DNA of 12,926 nucleotides, taken from assembly GCA_043816955.1 (NCBI GenBank), contig JBDRHL010000087.1, forward strand, positions 1-12,926. The letters are read 5' to 3'. Position 1 is the first letter of the stretch; every line of letters begins with the position of its first letter. Origin of the DNA: JBDRHL01 sp043816955 (GTDB lineage Bacteria; Planctomycetota; Phycisphaerae; Sedimentisphaerales; CAYZTY01). Made by a program: the position numbers and the translations under genes. The notes below the pieces were generated by a model. The model had not been told where the DNA came from and ran no database searches. It saw only the letters and a list, made by a program, of their open reading frames with translations. Below, piece by piece: positions 1 through 6,160 of this stretch.

Positions 1-201
1 TACAGGACCTCTCATCCACTGTTCGCTTATCTTTTTGATTTCTTCGCCTTGTCTGATTCCAAGTGCTTCAAGCCTGCAGGCAATTCCATAACCGCCGCTT
101 ATTCTTACTATTTTACCCTTCTGGCCGGCCCGCATCCGAGCGAGGGATATCCGATTCCCAGTAGAGTCTATAGGCTTTTTGCTACCATTCGATTTACTCA
201 T
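1..201 (-). CDS. feoA: FeoA-family ferrous iron transport protein A, partial
   Basis: The minus strand reads 67 codons from an ATG at 199-201 to the window edge without a stop, so the C-terminus is missing. After a basic, polar N-terminal extension of about 18 residues, the frame gives LARMRAGQKGKIVRI and then GGYGIACRLEALGIRQGEE, ending in RGPV. This is the SH3-like FeoA core pattern: small hydrophobic strands, RLxALGI, a charged turn and GPV. FeoA proteins are small cytoplasmic partners of the FeoB Fe(II) transporter, so feoB may follow beyond the edge. An AGAGG Shine-Dalgarno 5 nt before the ATG supports the start, and a promoter lies 46 bp upstream. A stand-alone FeoA-domain protein is the alternative. 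The family call is based on motif pattern only. Confidence 0.8.
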   Translation of the reverse strand, partial: MSKSNGSKKPIDSTGNRISLARMRAGQKGKIVRISGGYGIACRLEALGIRQGEEIKKISEQWMRGPV

Positions 202-246
202 TTGAACCTCTTGCGCATGAGTTATGTCAGATTTATTCGTTGGACA

Positions 247-274
247 AGTATAGCAACGACCTGAAACTGGTCAA
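247..274 (-). promoter_or_regulatory. Sigma70-like promoter for feoA
   Basis: On the minus strand TTGACC (269-274), a 16-bp spacer and TATACT (247-252) match the -35/-10 consensus at 5 of 6 positions each. Transcription would begin about 40 nt before the feoA ATG. It lies between the stop of the upstream methyltransferase gene and feoA, so feoA can be expressed separately. I saw no convincing Fur box around it. Confidence 0.55.
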
Positions 275-287
275 ATCAACAAAACGG

Positions 288-1403
288 TCAGTACACGCAT
301 TCCCTTGCAGCATCGGCATAAATTTGAAGCTTTTCAGGAGGTGTATCAAAAAAGTGGTCTGCGCAGGATAAAATATAGCCGCCGTCACAACCGACCGTTT
401 TGAAGAGTTTGAATACCATGTCCCGGATTTGCCGCTCTGTCCCGTCAGTTAATACGTTAAACTGGTCCATCCCGCCGATAAGGGCGATACTTGTGCCGAT
501 TTTTTTCTTGAAGTCCCACGGCTCCTGGTTGCCGCCGATACTTTTCGGCGCCAAAGTCTCGGAAGCATCTGTGCCATTTGCGACAATTAAATCTTCCAGC
601 CCAAAATTTCCGCCGCACGTATGATAAGAGGTTTTAAGACCTAGTTCGTGCAGAGCGTCATGCATCTTCCTGTCATAGGGTAGACAGAATTCTTCATACA
701 TCTTTGGAGAAATAAGTGTAGATGAAGCCGCTCCGCCGCCGGTTTCGATAAGGTCAATTTTTGCTCCTTTCATTGACTCTATGAACCTCAGCTTTTTGTC
801 GAGCAATGTCAGCAGAAGCTCATGCACCCAGTCCGGCGAGTCGATGGCTTTCATCATCAAGGCGTTTATATCATAAATACAGGCTGCGTGCTGCCAGCAG
901 CCTGCCTGGTCGCCCCAGACAAGAGTTCTAAGAATACCGCGCTCACCAATCTCATCATAAGCCTTAGAAATCGGTTCCTGTTCCAGCTTCGGCACAGGCA
1001 TATATTTACGTATCAATTCTATGTCCTCATCGTGCTTTATCAGATACTCCGTAATCCATGTTGTCTTCCTGTTACCGCCTGTTTTATAAGTCAACTTACT
1101 CTCCGGTGTATGAATCACATGATGATATACTCGATTCTCCGGTTCATCACTTATGATCTCTATCTCATCTCTCCATTCCGGCGTTGATATTTTCTGTTTA
1201 TCTGCATCCGTCAACCAGAACTGCCCCATTCCCTGGAAATATGTTATCGCGGCATCCATACCAAATTTTTCAAACGCCTCAAGCTCACTTATACCACCAA
1301 GATGCTCTTCAAGATGAAAACCCTGCCACTGATGAACAGTTACTGGTAGACGGTCGGGCTTACCTTTTTCCAACGCGATCAGCATTCGTTCTTTCGAGGT
1401 CAC
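288..1403 (-). CDS. URO-D superfamily protein, predicted MtaA/MtbA-type methyltransferase
   Basis: This 371-residue protein has the URO-D fold pattern: the N-terminal KERMLIALEKGKPDRLPV, which is the usual opening of MtaA/CmuA-type members, and C-terminal GGYILSCADHFFDTPPEKLQ. The likely zinc site His-x-Cys...Cys of corrinoid:thiol methyltransferases is present as H261-x-C263 (in SYHTCGGN) and C347. It is therefore more likely a cytoplasmic methyltransferase acting on a methyl-corrinoid or similar carrier than a haem-pathway decarboxylase. No corrinoid protein or substrate-specific MtaB partner is in the window, so substrate and acceptor are unknown. The start is GTG (1401-1403), chosen because AAGGAG lies 7 nt upstream (1411-1416); the next in-frame ATG, codon 7, has no such site. 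A MITE-like element begins 27 bp upstream of the start. Confidence 0.8.
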   Translation of the reverse strand: MTSKERMLIALEKGKPDRLPVTVHQWQGFHLEEHLGGISELEAFEKFGMDAAITYFQGMGQFWLTDADKQKISTPEWRDEIEIISDEPENRVYHHVIHTPESKLTYKTGGNRKTTWITEYLIKHDEDIELIRKYMPVPKLEQEPISKAYDEIGERGILRTLVWGDQAGCWQHAACIYDINALMMKAIDSPDWVHELLLTLLDKKLRFIESMKGAKIDLIETGGGAASSTLISPKMYEEFCLPYDRKMHDALHELGLKTSYHTCGGNFGLEDLIVANGTDASETLAPKSIGGNQEPWDFKKKIGTSIALIGGMDQFNVLTDGTERQIRDMVFKLFKTVGCDGGYILSCADHFFDTPPEKLQIYADAARECVY

Positions 1404-1421
1404 TTGGCTTCTCCTTAACCT

Positions 1422-1430
1422 GCCTTGTTT
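1422..1430 (+). repeat. Left target-site duplication of the MITE-like element
   Basis: GCCTTGTTT here recurs exactly at 1624-1632, directly abutting the other end of the inverted-repeat element. The identity extends to 11 bp (TGCCTTGTTTA) if one base on each side is counted as target rather than element, so the duplication is 9 to 11 bp. Confidence 0.85.
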
Positions 1431-1461
1431 AAAGGCTTCTGCAAAATAGGAGGTTAGGCAT
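1431..1461 (+). repeat. Left terminal inverted repeat of the MITE-like element
   Basis: The outer 17 bp, AAAGGCTTCTGCAAAAT, are perfectly inverted at 1607-1623. The inner 14 bp match the right end with one indel and a few mismatches and end in AGGCAT. The inner part contains AGGAGG, a chance ribosome-binding-like sequence on the plus strand. Confidence 0.85.
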
Positions 1462-1559
1462 ACTTTTGAAAAGAAAAAATCTTTTATCTTGATTTTTTCT
1501 TCTTAAAAGAAAAACTGTAACAGTCTGTATTTTAATATGTTACGTTATTACATATTATT

Positions 1560-1591
1560 TTTAAGAAAATCGTGAAACCGATTTTCTTAAA
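1560..1591. repeat. Perfect hairpin inside the MITE-like element
   Basis: TTAAGAAAATCG (1561-1572) is followed by a 6-nt loop and CGATTTTCTTAA (1579-1590), with one further A-T pair outside. In the transcript of the left URO-D-like gene it would form a stable AT-rich stem in the leader. There is no U-tract after it on either strand, so it does not read as a terminator. Confidence 0.8.
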
Positions 1592-1593
1592 TA

Positions 1594-1623
1594 ATGCCTG
1601 ACTTCAATTTTGCAGAAGCCTTT
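1594..1623 (-). repeat. Right terminal inverted repeat of the MITE-like element
   Basis: Read on the minus strand it starts with AAAGGCTTCTGCAAAAT, identical to the left end, and continues imperfectly to AGGCAT. Confidence 0.85.
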
Positions 1624-1632
1624 GCCTTGTTT
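1624..1632 (+). repeat. Right target-site duplication of the MITE-like element
   Basis: An exact copy of GCCTTGTTT at 1422-1430, directly after the right inverted repeat. Confidence 0.85.
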
Positions 1633-1654
1633 ATAAAAGTTTCAAGCAACGGAA

Positions 1655-1683
1655 ATTATAACACATCGTAGGAGCTTTGTCAT
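1655..1683 (-). promoter_or_regulatory. Sigma70-like promoter for the left URO-D-like gene
   Basis: On the minus strand ATGACA (1678-1683), a 17-bp spacer and a perfect TATAAT (1655-1660) form a strong promoter reading toward 288-1403. The expected start is near 1648. The MITE-like element and one target copy lie between it and the gene; without those 202 bp the leader would be about 43 nt, a normal length. Confidence 0.65.
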
Positions 1684-1748
1684 GAACTACCTCCTTTCCA
1701 GATCAAAACCATCGGCTGTCTACCACTGGATGGGCATTATCAAGTTGC

Positions 1749-1777
1749 TTGTCCTGCCGTAACGTTGTGAGTATACT
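1749..1777 (+). promoter_or_regulatory. Sigma70-like promoter for the right URO-D-like gene
   Basis: TTGTCC (1749-1754), a 17-bp spacer and TATACT (1772-1777) precede the 1833 start, giving a leader of roughly 50 nt. The -10 lies within a palindromic AGTATACT, but no matching -35 exists for the opposite direction. Confidence 0.55.
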
Positions 1778-1832
1778 ACCCCTGTGTAGTTTTTCTGCTA
1801 TTTTACAGACTACGCCTTGAGGCAAAGCAGTT

Positions 1833-2846
1833 ATGAGCACAAATCGGCAATGGCTGTATGAAGTGCTATCCCACAAAGACGGAACAGCAGTTCCTTATAA
1901 CTTCATGTTTTCACCTCTGGCAACACAGTTCGTAGCCGATTACCTGGGCACAGATGACATCAATGAAGCGCTTAATCTGCCTATCCGAATGTCAGCGTGC
2001 AATACCATCAAGCCTTTGTACGCAAATCCGAAAGAGTATGGCCGGACGATTACCGACGAGTTCGGGGTAACCTGGACAACCAGCCGGATTGACCGGGGAA
2101 GTCCCGTCGGGCCTTCACTTAAGCAGCCAAGCCTCGATGGCTTCGATATGCCCCAGCCGGCTGAAGAATACAGATTCAGGGGACTGGGGCGGTGGTGTGA
2201 AAATAACAGCAAGAATTTTACGATCGTTTGGGTGGGTGATTTGTGGGAGCGAGCGACCTTTATGCGGGGAATGCAGGACCTGCTGCTTGATCTTTCCTTG
2301 AACAGAAGCTTTGTCGAAAAACTGCTGGGCGGTATCGCAAATTATATTCTCGCGACGATGGAAATTCTTTTTAGTCGCTTCAGTTTTGACGCAATTGCTT
2401 TGAGTGATGACTATGGCACGCAGCAGGGAATGATAATGTCCCCCGACACCTGGCGAGGGCTGATTAAGCCGCTTCTCTTGAAAATCTATGCATTTGCCAG
2501 GGCAAATAATCGCGCCGTGTTTCATCACAGTTGCGGCAATATCCGTCCTATTATAGGCGATATGATTGAGGTGGGGCTGGATATCCTGCACCCGATTCAG
2601 CCCGAGGCGATGGATATCTTTGAGCTTAAGCAACAGTTCGGCAGAGATTTGACCTTTTGCGGCGGTCTTAATACACAGCAGCTTTTGCCCAAGGCAACGC
2701 CGCAGGAAATTCGACACGCCGTCAGACAGCTCAAGCACAGGATGGGATCTGGTGGCGGTTATATTCTCGAACCAGGCATCACGGTCCAGGCAGATGTGCC
2801 CCTTGAGAATATCGTAGCAATGATTGAAGAAGCGCAAAGCACTTAA
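1833..2846 (+). CDS. URO-D superfamily protein, predicted methyltransferase-like
   Basis: This 337-residue protein has the URO-D superfamily layout: an N-terminal region with IVWVGDLWERATFMRG, then ALSDDYGTQQGMIMSPDTWR in the barrel, FHHSCGNIRPII (H232-x-C234), TFCGGLNTQQLLP and C-terminal GGGYILEPGITVQADVPLEN. The His-x-Cys pair matches the first zinc ligands of MtaA/MtbA-type enzymes, but the C-terminal third Cys seen in the divergent neighbour (C347 there) is absent; C276 could stand in, which is speculation. It is thus a different subfamily from its neighbour and its reaction is unknown. Haem-pathway HemE is unlikely because of the HxCG motif. The ATG is preceded by GAGG at a long spacing of 10 nt. 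It diverges from 288-1403 and may share its control region. Confidence 0.75.
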   Translation: MSTNRQWLYEVLSHKDGTAVPYNFMFSPLATQFVADYLGTDDINEALNLPIRMSACNTIKPLYANPKEYGRTITDEFGVTWTTSRIDRGSPVGPSLKQPSLDGFDMPQPAEEYRFRGLGRWCENNSKNFTIVWVGDLWERATFMRGMQDLLLDLSLNRSFVEKLLGGIANYILATMEILFSRFSFDAIALSDDYGTQQGMIMSPDTWRGLIKPLLLKIYAFARANNRAVFHHSCGNIRPIIGDMIEVGLDILHPIQPEAMDIFELKQQFGRDLTFCGGLNTQQLLPKATPQEIRHAVRQLKHRMGSGGGYILEPGITVQADVPLENIVAMIEEAQST

Positions 2847-2881
2847 TTTCGAAGTTCTTTGATAACCCTGGAACGCACAAA

Positions 2882-2907
2882 AAAGGATATAAGCACATAA
2901 GTCCTTT
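2882..2907 (+). terminator. Weak possible terminator hairpin after the URO-D-like gene
   Basis: AAAGGATAT pairs with ATA-AG-TCCTTT (2-nt bulge, 6-nt loop) 35 bp after the stop codon. The stem is AT-rich and no U-tract follows, so this is only a suggestion. The rest of 2847-3005 shows no gene I can support. Confidence 0.25.
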
Positions 2908-3005
2908 ATTAAAAAATAGCTATAGTAATCGGATCAGGACAGCCATGTACAAATCTGCAGGCAAGGCGGCATTGAATCTGTGGCGGCTTGGGGCTGAAAA
3001 ATCAC

Positions 3006-3034
3006 TTGCATGCCTTTCGCAGGAAAGCTATAAT
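3006..3034 (+). promoter_or_regulatory. Promoter for the 3085-10659 gene cluster
   Basis: A perfect TATAAT (3029-3034) lies 17 bp after TTGCAT (3006-3011), which matches the -35 only in TTG. Transcription would begin about 45 nt before the 3085 start codon. All seven following genes point the same way with no clear terminator until 10807, so it could drive the whole cluster, though internal promoters cannot be excluded. Confidence 0.55.
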
Positions 3035-3084
3035 TCACTTTAGCGGACTTTAAATCGAATAAGAACATTATTCAGGGATGGCTT

Positions 3085-3615
3085 ATGTCAAGCAGCTCCA
3101 AGGGCCGGTGGTGGGTGCCGGCGCTTCTGGTAGGCGGTGCTGTTCTGATACTTGTTGCCGGAACCAAATGGGTATCGTCTGCTGAAGCCGAAATAGTTAT
3201 GCCCCCAATCCAACAGGGCCAGATATTAGCTGTTCCTCTTGATATAGGCAGGGACAGTTACGGTATCGTGCTGATCGATACCTCGATGCAGACGCTGTTG
3301 ATTTATGAAATCAACAGCCGCGCAGCGGCACATAACCGGCTGCGCCTTTTGGCGGCAAGAAGCTGGAAGTATGACAGGCTTCTTGAACAGTACAACACTG
3401 CCGAGCCGACGCCTCCGCAGGTCAGGATGCTTATCGAGAGGCTCCAGTATAAAGAGCAGCAGGATGAGCAGGACCAACTCCAGCTTCAGGAGGAAATGTT
3501 GAAAGAACAGGAAGAGCAGTTGCGACAGCAGGCAGAGGAACTGCTTGGACAAGGCCGGGAAGAGCTTGGCCTGACTGAAGATGCTGATATAAACCAGATG
3601 CAGTTTTATGAGTAA
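3085..3615 (+). CDS. Membrane-anchored or secreted coiled-coil protein, unknown function
   Basis: The 176-residue product has a hydrophobic segment at residues 10-27 (VPALLVGGAVLILVAG) after a short basic N-terminus. It is either a membrane anchor or an uncleaved or cleaved signal peptide, with SSAEA-E a possible cleavage site. A small domain follows (about 45-118) with the pattern GQILAVPLDI, YGIVLIDTSMQTLLIYEI, LRLLAARSWKYDRLLEQYNT, which resembles conserved hypothetical proteins I associate with planctomycetes. Residues 119-158 are a Q/E/L-rich predicted coiled coil, suggesting oligomerisation. AGGGA 6 nt before the ATG supports the start. It is the first gene after a promoter and precedes two other envelope proteins, so an envelope role is inferred. 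No enzyme motif is visible. Confidence 0.75.
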   Translation: MSSSSKGRWWVPALLVGGAVLILVAGTKWVSSAEAEIVMPPIQQGQILAVPLDIGRDSYGIVLIDTSMQTLLIYEINSRAAAHNRLRLLAARSWKYDRLLEQYNTAEPTPPQVRMLIERLQYKEQQDEQDQLQLQEEMLKEQEEQLRQQAEELLGQGREELGLTEDADINQMQFYE

Positions 3616-3672
3616 ATGTAGTAATTGATGAGTAGAAAACCACCAGGGGGGATTTTTCGGGAAGAAGAAACT

Positions 3673-4695
3673 ATGGCAAATATATTTTATTCGCTAAAAG
3701 AAGTTATGGAAAAGCTCGGCAAAAGCGAGCAGCAGATTCAGGAACTTGTCCAGCAGGGTAAACTGCGCCAGTTCCATGACGGCGCCAACCTGATGTTCAA
3801 AGCCGATGAGGTCAATGCCCTTGTCGCACAACCGGCAGATATTGGCGAGCAAGAGCTTGAAATGGTCGATACTGCCCCTATCACCGAAGAATCTGCCATC
3901 GAACTAGCAGCACTCGATGAAACAGGAGAAATTTCACTTGCTTCGGATGTACTCGACAACGGTTCCTCAGAAATAGATCTGACCGAAGCGGACACCCAGT
4001 TGAGGACTCAAGGTATAAATGTACTCGGTGAGTCCAGCGAGTTGCCTGTCACCGATGACACACTTGGAGAAACCAAGATCGAGCCGGGCACAGCCGCAGG
4101 TATAGGGCAATCCCAGTCCCTTGAGCAGATCGAAGAAGACGTGAATCTCGATAGCTTCGGCAGCGGTTCAGGGCTTCTTGATCTTTCGCTCCAGGCCGAT
4201 GACACCTCGCTGGGCGCGGACATTCTCGAGGACATTTACTCTGGTGAGGGCGCCCCCGATGCCAGCCCCAGGGCAAACGGCATGGCCCAGGTTGCCGATT
4301 TAGGTGCCGAAGCCGACCAGATTCTGGCTATGCCTGAAACAGAGCAAATGCCTCTTGAACTAGCCAGAGAGGCACCAGCCGGGACAGTAACAACTCCACC
4401 CGCCGCCGTTGTCGTTGAAGTGACCGCCGATGCCCAGAGCAATGCCTTTGGGATAATGCTTTTTGTACCTTTTGTAGCGGTCATCTACACCGGAATAATT
4501 GCCGCTGCTGCATTTAAGGGTATCCGCCCTGCGATTCTCACGAGAGTGCAGGGCCTTGTATGGTATATTGCCGGTGGCGCTGCGGTCCTCGGACTCCTGA
4601 TAATGTGTGTTGGCTTCATGGTCGGCAGACCGGCTGCACCGAAGGCTAAAAAGGCACAAAAAACCAAAAAGCCCGGGAAAGAGAAAAAAAAGTAA
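3673..4695 (+). CDS. Excisionase-type HTH protein with two C-terminal membrane segments
   Basis: From the ATG at 3673 the product is 340 residues. Residues 4-50 (YSLKEVMEKLG, QQIQELVQQGKLRQF, FKADEVNAL) match the winged-helix excisionase/MerR-like HTH_17 pattern. A long acidic linker (about 55-250) contains SGSGLLDLSLQADDTSLG and ADILEDIYS, which looks like a conserved short motif. Two hydrophobic helices follow (259-281 and 295-318), then a lysine-rich tail (324-340). The HTH and the tail would both face the cytoplasm with two membrane passes. The frame also extends to TTG 3625 and ATG 3628, but the HTH domain begins right after 3673 and a purine-rich GGGAAGAAG lies just upstream. Whether the HTH domain binds DNA or a protein is unknown. 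It may be a planctomycete-type family; function not recognised. Confidence 0.75.
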   Translation: MANIFYSLKEVMEKLGKSEQQIQELVQQGKLRQFHDGANLMFKADEVNALVAQPADIGEQELEMVDTAPITEESAIELAALDETGEISLASDVLDNGSSEIDLTEADTQLRTQGINVLGESSELPVTDDTLGETKIEPGTAAGIGQSQSLEQIEEDVNLDSFGSGSGLLDLSLQADDTSLGADILEDIYSGEGAPDASPRANGMAQVADLGAEADQILAMPETEQMPLELAREAPAGTVTTPPAAVVVEVTADAQSNAFGIMLFVPFVAVIYTGIIAAAAFKGIRPAILTRVQGLVWYIAGGAAVLGLLIMCVGFMVGRPAAPKAKKAQKTKKPGKEKKK

Positions 4696-4843
4696 AAAAG
4701 TTCAGCGGAAAAAGACCGGCTTTTATGTAATTGCCTGTAAAATTTTCACTGGAACTGTATCAACGCTGCTGGTACACTGCTTGGCATAGAATGTGTTAAG
4801 GACGAGCTTGCATTTTATAATAACCAGGGAAAGGAAATACTCA

Positions 4844-5620
4844 ATGCAAACAGCAAGATTAGCAGGACTCATTGTGTTTTGTGTTTTGGCGGGCCTTATC
4901 GGCGGGTGTGTCTCTGCCGACCAGTATGGAGATTTGAGGGTCCAGAACCGCATGCAGCAGGAACGTATCACGGAACTGGAAAGTCAGCTTTCGGCAGATA
5001 ACCTTCAGATCATGCAGTTGAAAGAGCAGGTAAATGCCGCTGAAGCGAAGGGCAGTACAATGTCAGAATCTCTCGCACAGGAGATAGCCGCCTTGGAAAA
5101 AGCCCTCGATGAAAAGCAGGCCTTGATCACCCGACTTCGCGAGAGAATGGTTCGAGGCGGGGGAGCACTTCCGATCGAACTGACAACGCAACTCGAGGAT
5201 TTTGCCCAAAACAATGAGATGGTAACTTTTGATGCAAACAGCGGGATATTGAAATTCAGTAGTGACCTGGTTTTTGCCCCGGGAAGCGATAAGGTATCCC
5301 AAACCGCCGCAAGTGCCGTCAAGACACTCTGTAATATTATCAACAGCGAACAGGGCAGAGCTTTCGACATTGTCATAGCCGGCCATACAGATGACCAGCC
5401 TATCAAATACAGCAAAGCGAAGCATCAGACCAACTGGCACCTGTCCGTACACAGGGCAATAGCGGTACTGGCTGTAATGGAGGAAAATGGCATTACTCCA
5501 ACCCGTCTCAGCGTGCGCGGGTTTGGTGAATACCGCCCCGCTGCTGAGAACGCGCCAGGTCAGAAGGGACAGGAGAAAAACCGCCGCGTGGAAATCTACA
5601 TCGTTCCTGCCGGCACATAA
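4844..5620 (+). CDS. OmpA-domain outer membrane lipoprotein with coiled coil
   Basis: The 258-residue product starts with a lipoprotein signal (MQTARLAG, hydrophobic core, lipobox IGGC with Cys22). Residues about 30-103 form a predicted coiled coil, and residues 135-255 are an OmpA/Pal/MotB peptidoglycan-binding domain: LVFAPGSDKV, AGHTDDQPI (H181, D183), NWHLSVHRA with R204, GFGEYRPAAEN and NRRVEI with R247. It should be anchored by lipid at a membrane and bind the cell wall, linking envelope layers. Val at +2 of the mature protein does not signal inner-membrane retention in the E. coli scheme. The frame extends upstream to GTG 4793, but ATG 4844 is chosen because AAAGGA lies 8 nt before it and the signal peptide then starts correctly. 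A TATAAT at 4816-4821 in the 148-bp gap could be an extra promoter, without a good -35. Confidence 0.85.
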   Translation: MQTARLAGLIVFCVLAGLIGGCVSADQYGDLRVQNRMQQERITELESQLSADNLQIMQLKEQVNAAEAKGSTMSESLAQEIAALEKALDEKQALITRLRERMVRGGGALPIELTTQLEDFAQNNEMVTFDANSGILKFSSDLVFAPGSDKVSQTAASAVKTLCNIINSEQGRAFDIVIAGHTDDQPIKYSKAKHQTNWHLSVHRAIAVLAVMEENGITPTRLSVRGFGEYRPAAENAPGQKGQEKNRRVEIYIVPAGT

Positions 5621-5666
5621 TGACTGCCTGCCCGCGAGCCGTGCCGCTTTTGTCTAAGTGAAACCA

Positions 5667-6128
5667 ATGGTTGACAGAACTCTGGTTATTCTAAAGCCCG
5701 ATGCCGTTCAACGCCATCTGATGGGGCATATTATTTCACGCTTTGAACTCAAAGGCCTGAAACTTATTGCGGCCAAGTTTATGCAGATTGCGCCGGACAC
5801 CGCCCGCGAACATTATGTGGTCCACAGCCGCAAAGATTTCTACAACGATGCAGTCAGGTACCTTTCTTCAGCTCCTGTGCTCGTAATGGTCTGGCAAGGC
5901 AGCAGGGCAATAGAGATAACACGCAAAATGATGGGCGCAACGTTCGGCTTTCAGGCCGAACCTGGCACAATTCGGGGCGACCTTTGCATATCACATCGCT
6001 GCAATTTAATTCATGGCTCGGATTCACCCGAAAACGCGGAAAAAGAAATCTCACTTTATTTTACCCGAGACGAGCTGCTTGACTATGATCTATCCGACTC
6101 CGAATGGATGTCAGGCCCAGATTGTTGA
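5667..6128 (+). CDS. ndk: Nucleoside diphosphate kinase
   Basis: The 153-residue enzyme moves phosphate from NTPs to NDPs through a phosphohistidine, balancing nucleotide pools in the cytoplasm. The active-site set is complete at the usual spacing: K10, Y50, F58, R86, T92, R103, N113 and catalytic H116 in NLIHGSDSPENAE. One deviation is GATFGFQA where most family members have GATNPxxA, in the nucleotide-binding region. The C-terminus (YDLSDSEWMSGPDC) is slightly longer than in the E. coli enzyme. The start is taken as ATG 5667, giving MVDRTLVILKPDA as in homologues; a GTG at 5658 is in frame, and neither has a clear Shine-Dalgarno. It lies 46 bp after the lipoprotein gene and 32 bp before ligA, in the same direction. 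Confidence 0.93.
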   Translation: MVDRTLVILKPDAVQRHLMGHIISRFELKGLKLIAAKFMQIAPDTAREHYVVHSRKDFYNDAVRYLSSAPVLVMVWQGSRAIEITRKMMGATFGFQAEPGTIRGDLCISHRCNLIHGSDSPENAEKEISLYFTRDELLDYDLSDSEWMSGPDC

Positions 6129-6160
6129 ATCATCATCTTTAGTCAGGCTCCTGGCTTTTC

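Larger units (their letters stand above)
1431..1623. mobile_element. MITE-like non-autonomous element with terminal inverted repeats
   Basis: The 193-bp element begins with AAAGGCTTCTGCAAAAT and ends with its exact reverse complement (1431-1447 and 1607-1623). The inverted similarity continues imperfectly to about 30 bp (to 1461 and from 1594), including AGGCAT against ATGCCT. It is flanked by an exact 9-11 bp direct repeat. The inside has no credible ORF and is very AT-rich compared with neighbouring genes. It contains stacked hairpins: an 11-bp stem 1471-1481/1491-1501, a 5-bp palindrome 1514-1524, an 8-bp stem 1533-1540/1550-1557 and a 12-13 bp stem 1560-1572/1579-1591. These features define a miniature inverted-repeat transposable element that would be moved by a transposase in trans. 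Its parent family is not recognised. The IS110 fragment in this window is not a candidate, since that family typically lacks such ends and duplications. Confidence 0.85.
1404..1832. other. Divergent intergenic region with two promoters and a MITE-like insertion
   Basis: This 429-bp stretch between the two divergent URO-D-like genes holds, from left to right, the Shine-Dalgarno of the left gene (1411-1416), the MITE-like element with its target duplications (1422-1632), a minus-strand promoter (1655-1683), about 65 bp without a clear operator, and a plus-strand promoter (1749-1777). The rightmost 55 bp is the leader of the right gene. I found no convincing protein-coding gene in it. Confidence 0.7.

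Noticed and set aside
49..264. Plus-strand 71-codon ORF
   Set aside because: It is antisense to feoA, whose family motifs and ribosome binding site are clear.
1642..1683. Minus-strand 13-codon ORF with a near-perfect AAAGGAGGT before the ATG
   Set aside because: Its ATG is part of the proposed -35 (ATGACA), so it would not be on that transcript. Very short and without a known leader-peptide pattern.
1682..1762. Plus-strand 26-codon ORF with AGGAG 7 nt upstream
   Set aside because: It lies between and over the two divergent promoters, its AGGAG falls in the spacer of the minus-strand promoter, and the peptide has no recognisable feature.
2115..2837. Minus-strand 240-codon ORF
   Set aside because: Antisense shadow of the URO-D-like gene; the peptide is low in recognisable pattern and rich in Cys/His as expected from a reverse frame.
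2945..3043. Plus-strand 32-codon ORF with AGGA upstream
   Set aside because: It runs over the -35 and -10 of the next promoter and resembles nothing known; probably chance.
4701..4724. Hairpin AGCGG/CCGGCT with TTTT after the HTH-membrane gene
   Set aside because: The stem is only five pairs with a bulge and the T-run is short, so it is too weak to call a terminator.
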